64,000 bases of DNA from Zygnema cylindricum (lineage: Eukaryota > Streptophyta > Zygnematophyceae > Zygnematales > Zygnemataceae), in assembly GCA_037447655.1 (NCBI GenBank), contig JBBHKE010001131.1, forward strand, positions 63,475 through 127,474, given 5' to 3'. Within the stretch, counting starts at the first letter, position 1, and every line of letters starts with the position of its first letter. The translations under genes were made by a program, and so were the position numbers. The notes beneath the pieces were generated by a model. That model was not told the origin of the DNA, ran no database searches, and saw only the letters and a program-made list of their open reading frames with translations. This document shows positions 46,601-56,323 of this stretch, piece by piece.

Positions 46601-47009
46601 ACCAACCCGTTTTCCACCTCCTCGGTTTTCTCCACCCTTCTTTCGTTCGTCTCCTTCTCCTCCTCCACCAACCCGTCTTCCACCACGTTCACCTCCGTTC
46701 CCTCCAAAATCCTTTGTTCCATCTTCTTCACCTCCACGTCCACCATTTCCTTTTCCACGGCGTTCACCTTCAAAGCCTCCACCGCTGTCCCGTAAACCTC
46801 CACCTTCTCGTAAGCCTCCACCTTCTGTTCTTCGACCTCCTCCGTCTCCTCAGCCATTTTTCCGTCCATCACCTTTGCCACCTACTCCACGAACCCGTTT
46901 TCCACCAAAGTCACCTCCCTCTCCTCCACCATTTTCTCGCCCGTCTCCTTCGCCTCGTCCACCAACCCGTCTTCCACCAAAGTCACCTCGGTCACCACCA
47001 AAGCCTTGA
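37598..47009 (+). CDS. Secreted LRR / EGF-like / proline-rich (LRX-like) protein, multi-exon
   Basis: Probable extracellular wall protein; in land plants the LRR-extensin (LRX) proteins anchor peptide signals to the wall, and a similar role is only inferred here. Exon 1 (37598-37654, MAASFVLVAMLSIACHVAL) looks like a signal peptide and ends at GTAAGG. Its phase does not join cleanly to the N-cap exon ending 38458 (CTNGFFTCDIQGFVTD), so the link is uncertain. LRR exons of exactly 72 bp, all phase 2: 38991-39062, 39513-39584, 39835-39906, 40333-40404, 40649-40720, 41063-41134, each with an NQLSGSIP-type core. Exon 45670-45953 finishes the LRRs (ALSGNYLVGPITN) and adds ten cysteines, the last seven EGF-like (C-DELC...C-EC-NEGF). 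Exon 46384-47009 (phase matched) is about 208 residues of PPP/SPPP/RPPP and ends in TGA; no membrane segment or kinase follows. Exon 40333 lacks its acceptor AG, so the gene may be decaying or that exon skipped. Confidence 0.7.
38991..41134 (+). repeat. Two-exon module repeated three times in the LRR gene
   Basis: Exons and introns repeat as pairs. Intron after 39062 resembles intron after 39906 (TAA-ACACATT-TACCAAA, ATGGCC-TCTCAAGG, GTTAAGCAAGT, GTGATAAGTGAT, TTTTCAAAATATCAATA) and the start of the intron after 40720. Intron after 39584 resembles that after 40404 (TACACGTTAA, AAATT-TA-CATTG, GGAGC/GGGGTCTTT). Spacings are 844 and 814 bp for the odd exons, 820 and 730 bp for the even ones. 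Confidence 0.75.
41690..44470 (+). pseudogene. hAT-superfamily transposase pseudogene (BED, DUF659, dimerisation)
   Basis: Broken by many stops and duplications, but three hAT parts read in order on the plus strand. First, a BED-finger-like region (about 41720-41960) with CVYC and TRIRNHLLGNVKNGGI ...CKLCPDYVK. Second, a DUF659-like part (about 42360-42990) with AFFAYGLPFILLKDPYF, MRTRLLNVTKVMI, a QDGWTAVD-like stretch (the W now a stop), ILVVTPKGS and QIVTDFLLVNKAA. Third, the C-terminal dimerisation region (about 44270-44440) with RNWSAYDYIYFEKRNRL and ANDLVGIFSNLRLAH. hAT enzymes cut and paste DNA. The copy is non-functional and lies wholly in the LRR-gene intron. Terminal repeats and an 8-bp duplication were not found. 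Confidence 0.8.
41795..43685 (+). repeat. Internal duplications within the hAT remnant
   Basis: Four separate direct duplications are visible. They are about 80 bp of the BED region (41795-41875 and 41878-41960); 118 bp (42058-42175 and 42176-42293); about 63 bp around CATAACAAAGAGGTA (42320 and 42381); and about 245 bp (42890-43135 and 43430-43685). A roughly 300-bp spacer in the last pair itself has a 38-bp tandem pair around GGCCGTACAAAAAGTACGGC (43340 and 43378). Confidence 0.8.
44765..44890. repeat. GACGAGG...GGTCGCTG tandem repeats
   Basis: Two or three units of about 55 bp with ACGAGG-AA-YTGGTCGCTG and TGTTCACT. Position just beyond the hAT C-terminus suggests subterminal repeats; the GTCGCTG/CGACGA pair also occurs at 12275-12465. 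Confidence 0.5.
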
Positions 47010-47755
47010 CAATCCCCACTACCCTTATAAAACCTCGTGTCCTTTTTTAAAGGTAAATTTCAAGGAACAATACTCAAATCACTAACAACTGTGAAATGTA
47101 AAGTCATCAAAATTTTTAAAGCTGTCATCAATACAACAGCAATTCCATATAGTCACCATAACTAATAAGAAAATATTTGTTCCCGCTACTTATTCTGAAG
47201 GAAAAACGAAGTAAACCAGGATGAGTTTTTCTCAAATATTGATATTTGAAGTTATGCTCATTTACTCTAGTTTTGACGATTTCACACCTACTCTGCTCAG
47301 TATTAAACATACGGCAGGGAGTAACTTTAAAGAAGTTTATTCAATATCCGTCGTCATTTGACTTTGAAAGTCCGTGAACCACATAAAAATCAAAACCTTT
47401 TTTCAAGAGAAACAATGTTGTCGTTTCCATCTATACAAGAAATTGCTGTCGAGGAAAGGCATGTAGTCATGAAAGAGAAACTCCACCATAATGTTAACTT
47501 GGCTCAATTAGCCAATAATTTAACTATGAATAAAGAACAACAATATGTTATTGAAGTAAACAAAACGACAACGCGCAATAGTGCCTCGCCTAAAAGCACC
47601 TTCCTACACAGGTATAAGCACAAACATAATGGACATACTGTAAAAATTACATGACTTTGCCATTTTGCCCAACGAAAATTATTTAAACACGCCTCAATAC
47701 ACCCTGGTAGCAAAAGTGTTGTCCCATCTTTTACGCGGATTTAGCTAGGAATGCA
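47010..47755. other. Interval after the LRR gene
   Basis: A 98-codon plus frame at 47358-47654 has no recognised domain. A 3' UTR for the LRR gene is expected at the left, but no clear poly(A) signal stood out. Confidence 0.4.
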
Positions 47756-47763
47756 ATTCTGTT

Positions 47764-48210
47764 TATTCCATAAAAACATCTCCTCTCCCCTATCTCCTCT
47801 CCTCTCCCTTCTCACAATTTTCCTCTATCCTCTTTCTTCTTCTAGTCACTTCGAACCACTCTTCTATGCCCTCCTCTCTCCTCTCTTCTTTCCTCTTTCA
47901 TCTCTCCACTTTCCTCTCTCCTCTCTCCTCTCTCTTCTCACGTCTCTCTCTCTTATCTCCTCTTTCTTCTTTCCTTTCCTCTCTTCTCCCTCTTTCTCCT
48001 CTCTTCTCTCTCCTCTTTTCTCCTCTCTCCGCTCTTCATTATCTTCTCCTATCTTTTCTCTTCTCTCTCCACTCCCCACTTTGCCCTCTCACTCTCTCAC
48101 TTTTTCTCCTTTCTCTTTTTCTCCTCTCTCCTGTCTACCCGCTCTCCTCTCTCGTCTTCTCTCTCCGCCTATCCTCTCTACTCTATCCTCTCCTCTTTCC
48201 TCTCACGTTG
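47764..48210. repeat. CT-rich microsatellite (TCTCCTCTC type)
   Basis: About 450 bases of imperfect CTCTCTCCTC. The open frames inside are Ser/Leu/Pro low complexity. Confidence 0.85.
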
Positions 48211-48906
48211 AAAGAAATAATTTCAGATTCTTCATTTCCAGTTGCATTATGGAAAAAGAACCCTAAAAAATGATAGGTTTGGTTTGCAGGACCTGAACAC
48301 GAACCAAGGCGAGTTTTGGGGAAATGCATCCAAAGGGAACTTAACCATTTTAGGTTAAATTATGATAAATATTTACGTGGTTTGTTTATTTTTTTGTGGA
48401 TTTGACATATAATCTAATTAATTTTATGACATTGGAAAAAAGAACGCGCCAATTATCAATTGTTGTTTATAGTTTGTGTTATACGTTTGTTGTGAGGTAA
48501 GTTTTTTTTTTTGGAGCCGATTATGATTTTAATGTTTAGGATATCATATTAATTGACAATTGAAAAAGCTGATTATCTGGTTTGGGATTACCAGCGTGTA
48601 CTTATTTATTTGTTTTAGTTAAGAATCATTTAATGTGGTTTGCGTTAGTTGTTGGGAACATTGTGCGGATTGACTAAACGGTCGGGTTCTCATCAGTATG
48701 TGCTTAGTTCAGTATGTGCTTAGTTCCGTTCAGTGTGTTTGTATCCTTTATTTTCGATTGATGTAGATTCTGTTTCGTGCGTTGTTGTGTTAAGTGTGTA
48801 TGTATCATTGTATCCTTTCTTTTCGTTTGATTTTGATTCCGTTTCGTGCTTTGTACGCTTTTGGTCCTTTGCACGTTACGTTTAGGTGCATAGTGTATAT
48901 GTTGCA
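48211..48906. other. Non-coding interval
   Basis: AT-rich; a partly duplicated TCAGTATGTGCTTAGTTC (48694 and 48711) and two TTTCGTTTGAT-type segments are present. No gene seen. Confidence 0.45.
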
Positions 48907-48908
48907 TA

Positions 48909-49478
48909 GTTCAAAAGTAGGTGAAAGTAGGCCCATGCAATATGCCTATTGTACGCAAAACATACAATATGGCCTTAAGACCCATATTGTATTGGTCGCA
49001 AAATGAAAAAAAATAGTACCAGGGTTGAGTTGCACATCGATAGATAAAGAATAAAATGTCATGTCTAAATTTTGAAAAACATTCGGACAAATTTTGATTT
49101 TTCCGTGAGTTTTGTGGTATTTTTTATTTAAATCGTCAGATTTGGACGATCGGACGGTCGCTGATCAAAGTAGCGATCTAAGAAGATCACATGAAAAGCC
49201 CATAACACAACTTAGGATAGGATTGACGTCCGCGTTTGTTTTTTTTCCGGGTTTTTTTTTTATTGTTTTTTCCCGCGGAATGTCATCCTACGTCGTGTCC
49301 GTTCGCTAAAAAAATTCGTCCGGCGGCGTGCGTTGTACTATGATGATATGTCAGATTCGTACGTTCGTATAGAGGTATCTACAATGCACGCACATACAGT
49401 ATGCCTACTCTGCGCGAGTTTTGTGCCAAGTTTTGTGCGCCTACCAAAGGACTACCATAAAAATGCATACTTTTGAAC
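48909..49478. mobile_element. Small inverted-repeat element, TA target (copy B)
   Basis: 570 bp, GTTCAAAAGT...ACTTTTGAAC, flanked by TA at 48907-48908 and 49479-49480. Longer relative of 35799-36084; the outer 100 bases on each side align, the middle differs. Confidence 0.7.
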
Positions 49479-49480
49479 TA

Positions 49481-50335
49481 AGATACGTTGGCATATCGAG
49501 TTTTGTTTTGTAGTCTAAGTTCGGTGAGTGCCTATCTTGTTTGTGGTAGTGGAGTATAAGTTGGATAGCTGCCTTATCCATCCTGTCATGGCTAGGCTGA
49601 GTTAAGTGCAGTGAGTGTAAACAACAATTGTAAGTGTGAGAAATTTTCGGTTATTTTGCATGTGAATTTTGGTAATGTAAATGTATTTTATGCTTCCCTT
49701 GGTGTGGGGCTGCACAGGCTCTAAGCTTTGTGTTCAATTTGTGGTCCTTTCATTAATTCTCGGTTGCACCTCCTTGAGAATATCAAACACGTTTTTTACT
49801 AACCAAAATGGACAACCTTCGTAGGACTCTAGTTTGTGGTGGATGAACAGCTAAATTGTTGCAATTGGTTAGAAAAAGTAGTATTTTACATTTTTTTCAT
49901 CCCTCATTGTACCACAACACCCATCAATACTAGAGCTAAACAGTTTTCGAGAAGTCAAAGTTTTTTTTCTTGTCACATATTTTTCCGTTTTTTCAACCAT
50001 GACATAACGATCAAAGGTTAAACCTTTCAATTTCTTGCCTCAGGAAAATATTACAACGTTTGATCACGTATATTGACCGATTTTTTTTTAACTCTAATAT
50101 TGATGGTTTGTGTAGTTCAATAAAATCGGAATCCAATCTTTGTCGAGGTTTTTTACAATATATCCTCATTCCTCGTGTAGATATAGAACGGATTACGATA
50201 AAATCTTTAAGGTTACATTATGGTTGTTTTTTTATTGATATGGCAGGTTAACATTATGGTGTTTTTGTGGTTAATCTTTATCAGTATACAAATCGATTTT
50301 AAACGTATGCTCATAAAGGTAAACAATTCAACGTA
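49481..50335. other. Non-coding interval
   Basis: AT-rich DNA, no recognisable gene; short frames only. Confidence 0.45.
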
Positions 50336-50339
50336 GGAA

Positions 50340-51204
50340 CGAAGAGGGAGAGAGAAATAGAGGGAGAGGGAGAAAAATAAAAGGAGAGGGAGAGAAATAG
50401 AGAGAAGGGCAAATTGAGAGGGAGAGGGAGAGGGAAGGGAAAGAAGAGGGACACGGTAAGGCGAAATAAGAGCAAGAGAGGTCGAGGGAGAGGGAGAGGG
50501 AGAGGGAGAGAGAGAAGTAGACTGAGAGAGAGGGGAATAAAAAATGAGGGGAAGGGAGAGGGAGAGGGAGAGCGAGATGGAGAGGGAGAGGGAGAGGGAG
50601 AAGGAGAGGGAGAGGGGTGAGGAGGCAGATTGAGAGGGAGAGGGAGGAGGGAGAGGTAGATTGCGAGGGAGAGGGAAAAGGCGAGAGAGAGGGAGATTGA
50701 GAGAGAGAGGGAGATGGAGATTTAGAGGGAGAGGGAGAGGTTGAGGGAGAGACAGATCGAGGGAGAGGAAAAGGGAGAAGGAGAGAGAGAGAGTGGGAGA
50801 GGCTGCTAAAGAGAGAGGGAAGGGAAGAGGCAGATTAAAAGGGAGAGGGAGAGGGAGAGGGAGAGAGAGAGGGGAGAGATGCAAATCGAGAGGAAGAGGG
50901 AGAGGGAGAAGGAGAGGGAGAGGCAGATTGAGAGAGAGGGAGAGAGAGAGGCAAACCGAGAGGGTGTGGGAAAGGGAGAGGGAGAGGCACATAGAGGGAG
51001 ATGAAAAGGGAGAGGGAGAGGAAAAGGGAGAGGCAGAGGTAGAGGGAGAGGTAGAGGTAGAGAGAGAGTGGGAGGGAGAGATGGAGAGGGAGAGGGACAA
51101 GAAGAGGGTGATTGAAAGTGGCAGGGAAAGTGGGCGGGAGAGGGAGAGAGAGAGGGAGTGACGATTGAAAGAGGGAGGGAAAGAGAGAGTGAGAAGGAGA
51201 GAAT
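50340..51204. repeat. Long (GGGAGA)n purine tract, left part
   Basis: About 850 bases of GAGAGGGAGAGG-type repeat. It resumes after the Ty1/copia element (56925-57250), showing one long GA-rich array of more than 1.1 kb split by the insertion. Confidence 0.9.
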
Positions 51205-51788
51205 TGTTGAGATTCTGAAAAAGTGGCCATAGGATCGACCAATTACAAGACACGAAGCTAAGGAAAAAAAATCTCTATATGAGAAAGTAAGGCTTAATTA
51301 CTGAACAAGATTATGCGACAAAATAAGCACTCAGTGCAAAAATAGCAGTAGGGAAAATTGAAGAGAATCATTCAGTAGATTGATGATTAATTTTAATGCA
51401 TACCATTGATACAATTTTATGTGTAGGTGTTGCGTAAACCTATGCAACTTGCGTGTCACCTAAAAGAAATAGAATCTAACTTGTGTCACACGTAGACCAA
51501 TGAAAGACCGCCAAGTATAAAATGTCCGCATGCTTTTTCGTCACGTACACTCAAAATCTGCGACACTTAAACTTACCGTATGGTACTAGTAAAAGACTAC
51601 GTTTCATCCAAAGCTTGACGTCTACGCTAATGTACCGTGACGTCTACCAAATGATACTTCACATCTATTAAACCGTACAGGACTTCGGTTGATTATTTTT
51701 CACGTCACATTGACTTCTCTCTCACGTAACTTTGGCCTAGTTTGACTTTCTGGTCCTTTCGCTGAAAATGAACGCAAAAATCTTAACA
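51205..51788 (-). repeat. 3' LTR of the Ty1/copia element
   Basis: 584 bp; one copy of the ACGTAACTTCTCTCTC unit that is doubled in the 5' LTR. Confidence 0.9.
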
Positions 51789-51800
51789 TCCCCTCTCTGG
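51789..51800 (-). promoter_or_regulatory. Polypurine tract of the Ty1/copia element
   Basis: Minus strand reads CCAGAGAGGGGA directly before the 3' LTR, a normal plus-strand primer. Confidence 0.75.
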
Positions 51801-51859
51801 GTCATTTTCTGCATACTATCGATTGTCCTCACGTAATAGGACCAACTCCTGTAAGCTGA

Positions 51860-53098
51860 TGATTACACTGAGACTTTCTCACCAGTAGTGAAATTTAATA
51901 GTCTTAGAAGTTTAATTGCCTTAGGGGCAGCAGAGGGACTTTCTCACCAGTAGTGAAATTTAATAGTCTTAGAAGTTTAATTGCCTTAGGGGCAGCAGAG
52001 GGAATGCAGATGCATCAATTAGATATCAAAACTGCATTTCTTAATGGTGATTTAGAGGAAGAGGTCTACATGGAGCAACCAGAGGGCACGATAGAATCAG
52101 GAAAAAGAACACATGGTGTGTAAACTACACAAATCTATATATGGTATAAAACAAAGTCTTACGTGTTGGAACATTAAACTTGACACCGAAATGAGAAAAG
52201 AGGGATTTGAGAGATGTCACACAGATAGGGCAGTTTACACTATTGGGGAAGACAAAAATTTAGTGATTGTCTCAGTTTATGTCGATGACATGAGTGTGTT
52301 TGGTTATTTGTCATCCGAGATTCAAAAGGTCAAACAGTTGTTGAATAGCAAATTTGAAACGATTGATCTTGGAGAGTTAAGTTAACTTCTTGGTATAGAA
52401 AAAAAAAATGATGCTTATACAGTTTCCATGAATCAACAAAAATATGCAAAAGAAGTATTAAAACGTTTTGGTATAGAAGATTGTATTCCCGTATTAGCAC
52501 CCTTAGACCGAAGTCAAAAGCTTACAAAGGAAATGGGTCCTAAGTCAAAGTTTGAAAAAAATTAGATGAGGCAAGTCCATTACAAAGAGGCTGTGGGCAG
52601 CTTGATGTATTTAATGGTTGGCACACGCCCAGATTTAGCTACACCTGTAGGCTCAATTAGTCAATTCATGCAAAACCCAAGTCTAGAGCATTGGTATGCA
52701 GTTAAACGCATTTTACGTTATGTGAAAAGGACAATAAATTATAGCCTACAATTCTTGAAGAATAGCAGAGACATTGATTTTTCTGGCTATGTTAGTGCGG
52801 ATTGGGGAGGCGACCTCGACACGAAGAGGAGCACTATTGGCTAGATTTTCACGTGTTCAGGAGGACCTATAAGTTGGAGTTTGAAACGTCAATCTTCTGT
52901 GGCATTATCAAGCACGGAGGCGGAATACGTGGCGCCTACTCAAGCAGCAAATGAAGCCATTTGGCTTCCCAACTTTTACTCTGAGATAGGGTTTGAACCC
53001 ATAGAAGAAACTTTGATTCTCACAGATAATTAGAGTAGCATTGCTTTGATGAAAAATCCAGTTTACCATGGAAGAAAAAAACATATAGACATTCAACA
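51860..53098 (+). pseudogene. Inverted copy of the copia RT-RNase H inside the same element
   Basis: Plus-strand copy of 53206-54378 (minus), from TGATTACACTGAG to ATTCAACA. The arms share the same three in-frame stops (after GELS, after the FEKN/FEKN-like K-N, after STIG) and differ by scattered substitutions, e.g. GIKQSLTCW against GLKQSPRCW. Spacer between arms is 107 bp. Open fragments 52113-52385 and 52566-52844 are RT and late RT/RNase H. Confidence 0.9.
51872..52001 (+). repeat. 65-bp tandem duplication in the inverted arm
   Basis: Units 51872-51936 and 51937-52001, starting GACTTTCTCACC. Present once only in the opposite arm, so it arose after the inversion, or the arms come from different copies. 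Confidence 0.9.
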
Positions 53099-53110
53099 AT
53101 TTTATCTTGA

Positions 53111-55465
53111 GGAACGGCCTTAGTGAAGTGATCTGCTGCTTGTTGAGCTGAACTAAAAAACTCAAACTTTAAAACTTTCTTTTCAACTTGTTCTCTCACA
53201 AAATGTGTTGAATGTCTATATGTTTTGTTCTTGCATGGTAAACTGGATTTTTCATCAAAGCAATGCCACTCTAATTATCTGTGAGAATCAAAGTTTCTTC
53301 TATGGGTACAAACCTTAACTCAGAGTAAAAGTTGGGAAGCCAAATGGCTTCCTTTGCTGCTTGAGTAGCCGCCACGTATTCCGCCTCCGTGCTTGATAAT
53401 GCCACAGAAGATTGACGTTTCAAACTCCAACTTATAGGTCCTCCTGCACACGTGAAAATCTAGCCGATAGTGCTCCTCCTCGTGTCGAGGTCGCCTCCCC
53501 AATCCGCATCAACATAGCCGAAAAAATCAATGTCTCCGGTGTTCTTCAAAAATTGTAGGCCGTAATTTATAGTCCCTTTCACATAACGTAAAATACGTTT
53601 AACAGCATACCAATGCTCTAGACCTGGGTTTTTTATGAATTGACTAATTGAGCGCACAGGTGCAGCTAAATCTGGGCGTGTGCCAACCATTAAATACATC
53701 AAGCTGCCCACAGCCTCTTTGTAATGGACTTGCCTCATCTAATTTTTTTCAAACTTTGACTTAGGACCCATTTCCTTTGTAAGCTTTTGACTTCGGTCTA
53801 AGGGTGCTAATACGGGAATACAATCTTCTATACCAAAACGTTTTAATACTTCTTTTGCATATTTTTGTTGATTCATGGAAACTGTATAAGCATCATTTTT
53901 TTTTTCTATAGCAAGAAGTTAACTTAACTCTCCAAGATCAATCGTTTCAAATTTGCTATTCAACAACTGTTTGACCTTTTGAATCTCCGATGACAGATAA
54001 CCAAACACACTCATGTCATCGACATAAACTGAGACAATCACTTACTTTTCGTCTTCCCCAATAGTGTAAAATGCCCTATCTGTGTGACATCTCTCAAAGC
54101 CATCTTTTCTAATTTCGGTGTCAAGTTTAATGTTCCAACACCTAGGACTTTGTTTAAGACCATATATAGATTTGTGTAGTTTACACACCATGTGTTCTTT
54201 TCCTGATTGTATCATGCCCTCTGGTTGCTCCATGTAGACTTCTTCCTCTAAATCCCCATTAAGAAATGCAGTTTTGATATCTAACTGATGCATCTGCATT
54301 CCTTCTGCTGCCCCTAAGGCAATTAAACTTCTGAGACTATTAAATTTCACTACTGGTGAGAAAGTCTCAGTGTAATCAACCCCCTCTTCTTGAGAATACC
54401 CTTAAGCAACTAACGTAGCTTTATATCTTTCCCCTGACCCATCTGACTCTTTTTTAATCTTAAAGACCCATTTACACCCCACAATGTTTTTCTCTAATGG
54501 GCGTTCCACTAAGGTCCAAGTTTTGTTTTTTATCAATGAGTCATATTCTAATTCTATTGCCTTTTTCCATTTTTGAGAATTAGAACTCTCCAAAGCTTCA
54601 TGAAAGGTTTGCGGTTCCCCCTCTGCCGCCATAAAACAATAAGCTAAACCCACATCTCCCGTTTGTTCAATAAGTCGTTTTGGTTTAGCACGTATCTGAT
54701 TAGAAACTCTTTGAGGGGTTACCTTCAATCTTAATATATTAATCGGATTTGAAGAGGTTGTCATTTGCGAAGGTTGTGGTGCCGGTAACTTCTCCACTGG
54801 TAAAGGTTGAAAGGTTGATTTTCCACCGGGGATGACGGAAGTCTGAGCTAGAATGGATATCCGCGTCAATGGCAAAGGCTCCACTTCATCTTCTTTGCTT
54901 AAAGTACCTTGAGCGCATACTTCACACACCATAAGATTGTTTTGGCGTTGACGTCCTCGAGTCGTTGGACCATCTTCTTTTCGATGAGTCGTTTGAGATT
55001 GTGTTCTCCTAGATGACCAAATCGTTGATGCCATAGCTCCAAAGTCTGCGCTTCTTTGCTGAAATTCATATGTGTATCTTCATCATCCAAACGTAGAACA
55101 AAAAGATTCCCTTCCGGATATCCAAGAGCAGTTAGCTTTCCCCCACTTTTGATTTCACACCTTTCATTTTTCTTTTTCCTAAATTCAACTTTTAGTCCAC
55201 TCTTCACAACATGCATAACACTGAAAAGGTTATGCTTTAAACCTAGTTAGTATAAAACATCTTTTAAATGCCCTTCATGACTACCAGTATCACAGTATAA
55301 CTATAACTTAACCTCGCCAATTAAACTGGTCCCTAGAATCTTATCATATGCCATTACAATTCGTCGAGGATTCTGTAAAGCCGTGATAGAAGTAATAATG
55401 GACTTGTCATAACACATATGATGAGACGCTCCAGAATCTATAATCCATTTACTTTTCTGAGCATT
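53111..55465 (-). pseudogene. Ty1/copia pol with integrase core deleted
   Basis: In order on the minus strand: protease WIIDSGASHHMCYD (about 55435); GAG-pre-integrase/zinc finger LELWHQRFGHLGEHNLKRL, then a frameshift near 54960 into VCEVCAQGT. The sequence then jumps straight to the linker before RT (QTSVIPGGKSTFQPLP), so the DDE core of integrase is missing. RT starts WKKAIELEYDSLIKNKTW...CKWVFKIKKESDG; a stop follows LVA. Then DIKTAFLNGDLEEEVYMEQP, SIYGLKQSPRCW, VYVDDM, VGTRPDLAAPV, and RNase H STEAEYVAATQAA, and finally HARTKHIDIQH. Stops replace expected residues after GELS, FEKN and STIG. Dead, but could in principle be mobilised in trans through its LTRs. Confidence 0.88.
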
Positions 55466-56248
55466 TCACTGTGTGAGAAAAAGTTTAGTCTCATCCAGAA
55501 TGGTCATGGCAAATGATGGTTTGTTCTTTCTGTTTTTGTCTTTACTACGACAAACTAAAGACTTATGACCTGGTTTTCCACAACTATAGCGAATAACCTT
55601 TTTCCTAAAGTTTTCAGTTTCTTTCTTTTTAAATCTATAGTTAGCAGTCTGATGATTGGTTTTCCCACATATAGCACAAGTATTTACTGACTCAGTGTGT
55701 TTTACGGACTGTTTGCCTTTGGCATAAACAGTTGTATCTGACTCTTTTTCCTCTTTTCTTTTAATTTCAACTTCTCCCAGAATGAAATGCTGACATACTG
55801 CATCAAAGTCTACAGTAGGTTGACTTTTTAAAACCATGATCATCATAGCATACTGTGATGGTAATGACCTAAACAGTGTGAGGATCAAATCATCATCATT
55901 CAGTTTTGTGTCGACTGCGGCTAACTGTAATTTAAGCTCTTTCAGTCTATTTATATGAGTTTCCATAGCATCTCCATTGTCCATACTAAAGTCCAGCAAT
56001 TTGTTCTTAAATTGCATAATATTGGACGGACTAGTACGCTCATGCACAGTCCTTAACTTTCCCCACATAGCCTTAGGTTTTTCCAATTCCACTATGTGTA
56101 AAAGTTGATTGTCTTCCCGTGCTAGAAAAATTAACTTCCCTGCCTCTTCTTCCCTTCTATAATATCCTACTGTCGCTAGAGCTTCAGTAGGTTTGAATTT
56201 GCCTGCTACAATACCCCAGTAATTCTTAAATTTTAGAATACGGGTCAT
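55466..56248 (-). pseudogene. Ty1/copia gag (UBN2-type) with damaged zinc knuckles
   Basis: 260-residue open frame resembling copia gag: KAMWGKLRTVHERTSPSNIM, MQFKNKLLDFSM and LTLFRSLPSQYA are typical. Two knuckle-like motifs both lack a cysteine: CAICGKTNHQTANY ends in Y, and YSCGKPGHKSLVC begins with Y. A TGA separates gag from the protease frame, where a copia polyprotein would continue. Probably not functional as nucleocapsid. Confidence 0.85.
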
Positions 56249-56311
56249 CTTAGCTTTTCATAGTAAATAATTACTACCATTAAATTTTGGATGTCTGTAA
56301 TTTTACCCAAA

Positions 56312-56323
56312 GCTCTGATACCA
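56312..56323 (-). promoter_or_regulatory. Primer-binding site of the Ty1/copia element
   Basis: On the minus strand TGGTATCAGAGC follows the LTR end directly, the exact plant initiator tRNA-Met site. Confidence 0.9.

Noticed and set aside
46588-46881. Antisense Glu/Val-rich ORF across the proline-rich exon
   Set aside because: Shadow of the CCN-rich Pro codons on the opposite strand.
47358-47654. 98-residue plus-strand ORF faintly like the start of a Pif1/Helitron helicase (MNKEQQYVIE)
   Set aside because: No GKT motif or further helicase blocks; similarity too weak.
50213-51253. 346-residue Ser/Leu/Pro minus-strand ORF
   Set aside because: Translation of the GA-rich microsatellite on its CT strand.
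52384-52846. Alternative genetic code (TAA/TAG read as Tyr or Gln) to explain shared stops in the copia arms
   Set aside because: The intact Ty3/gypsy gag and pol have no internal TAA/TAG/TGA and use TAA and TGA as terminators, so the standard code applies; the stops predate the inversion.
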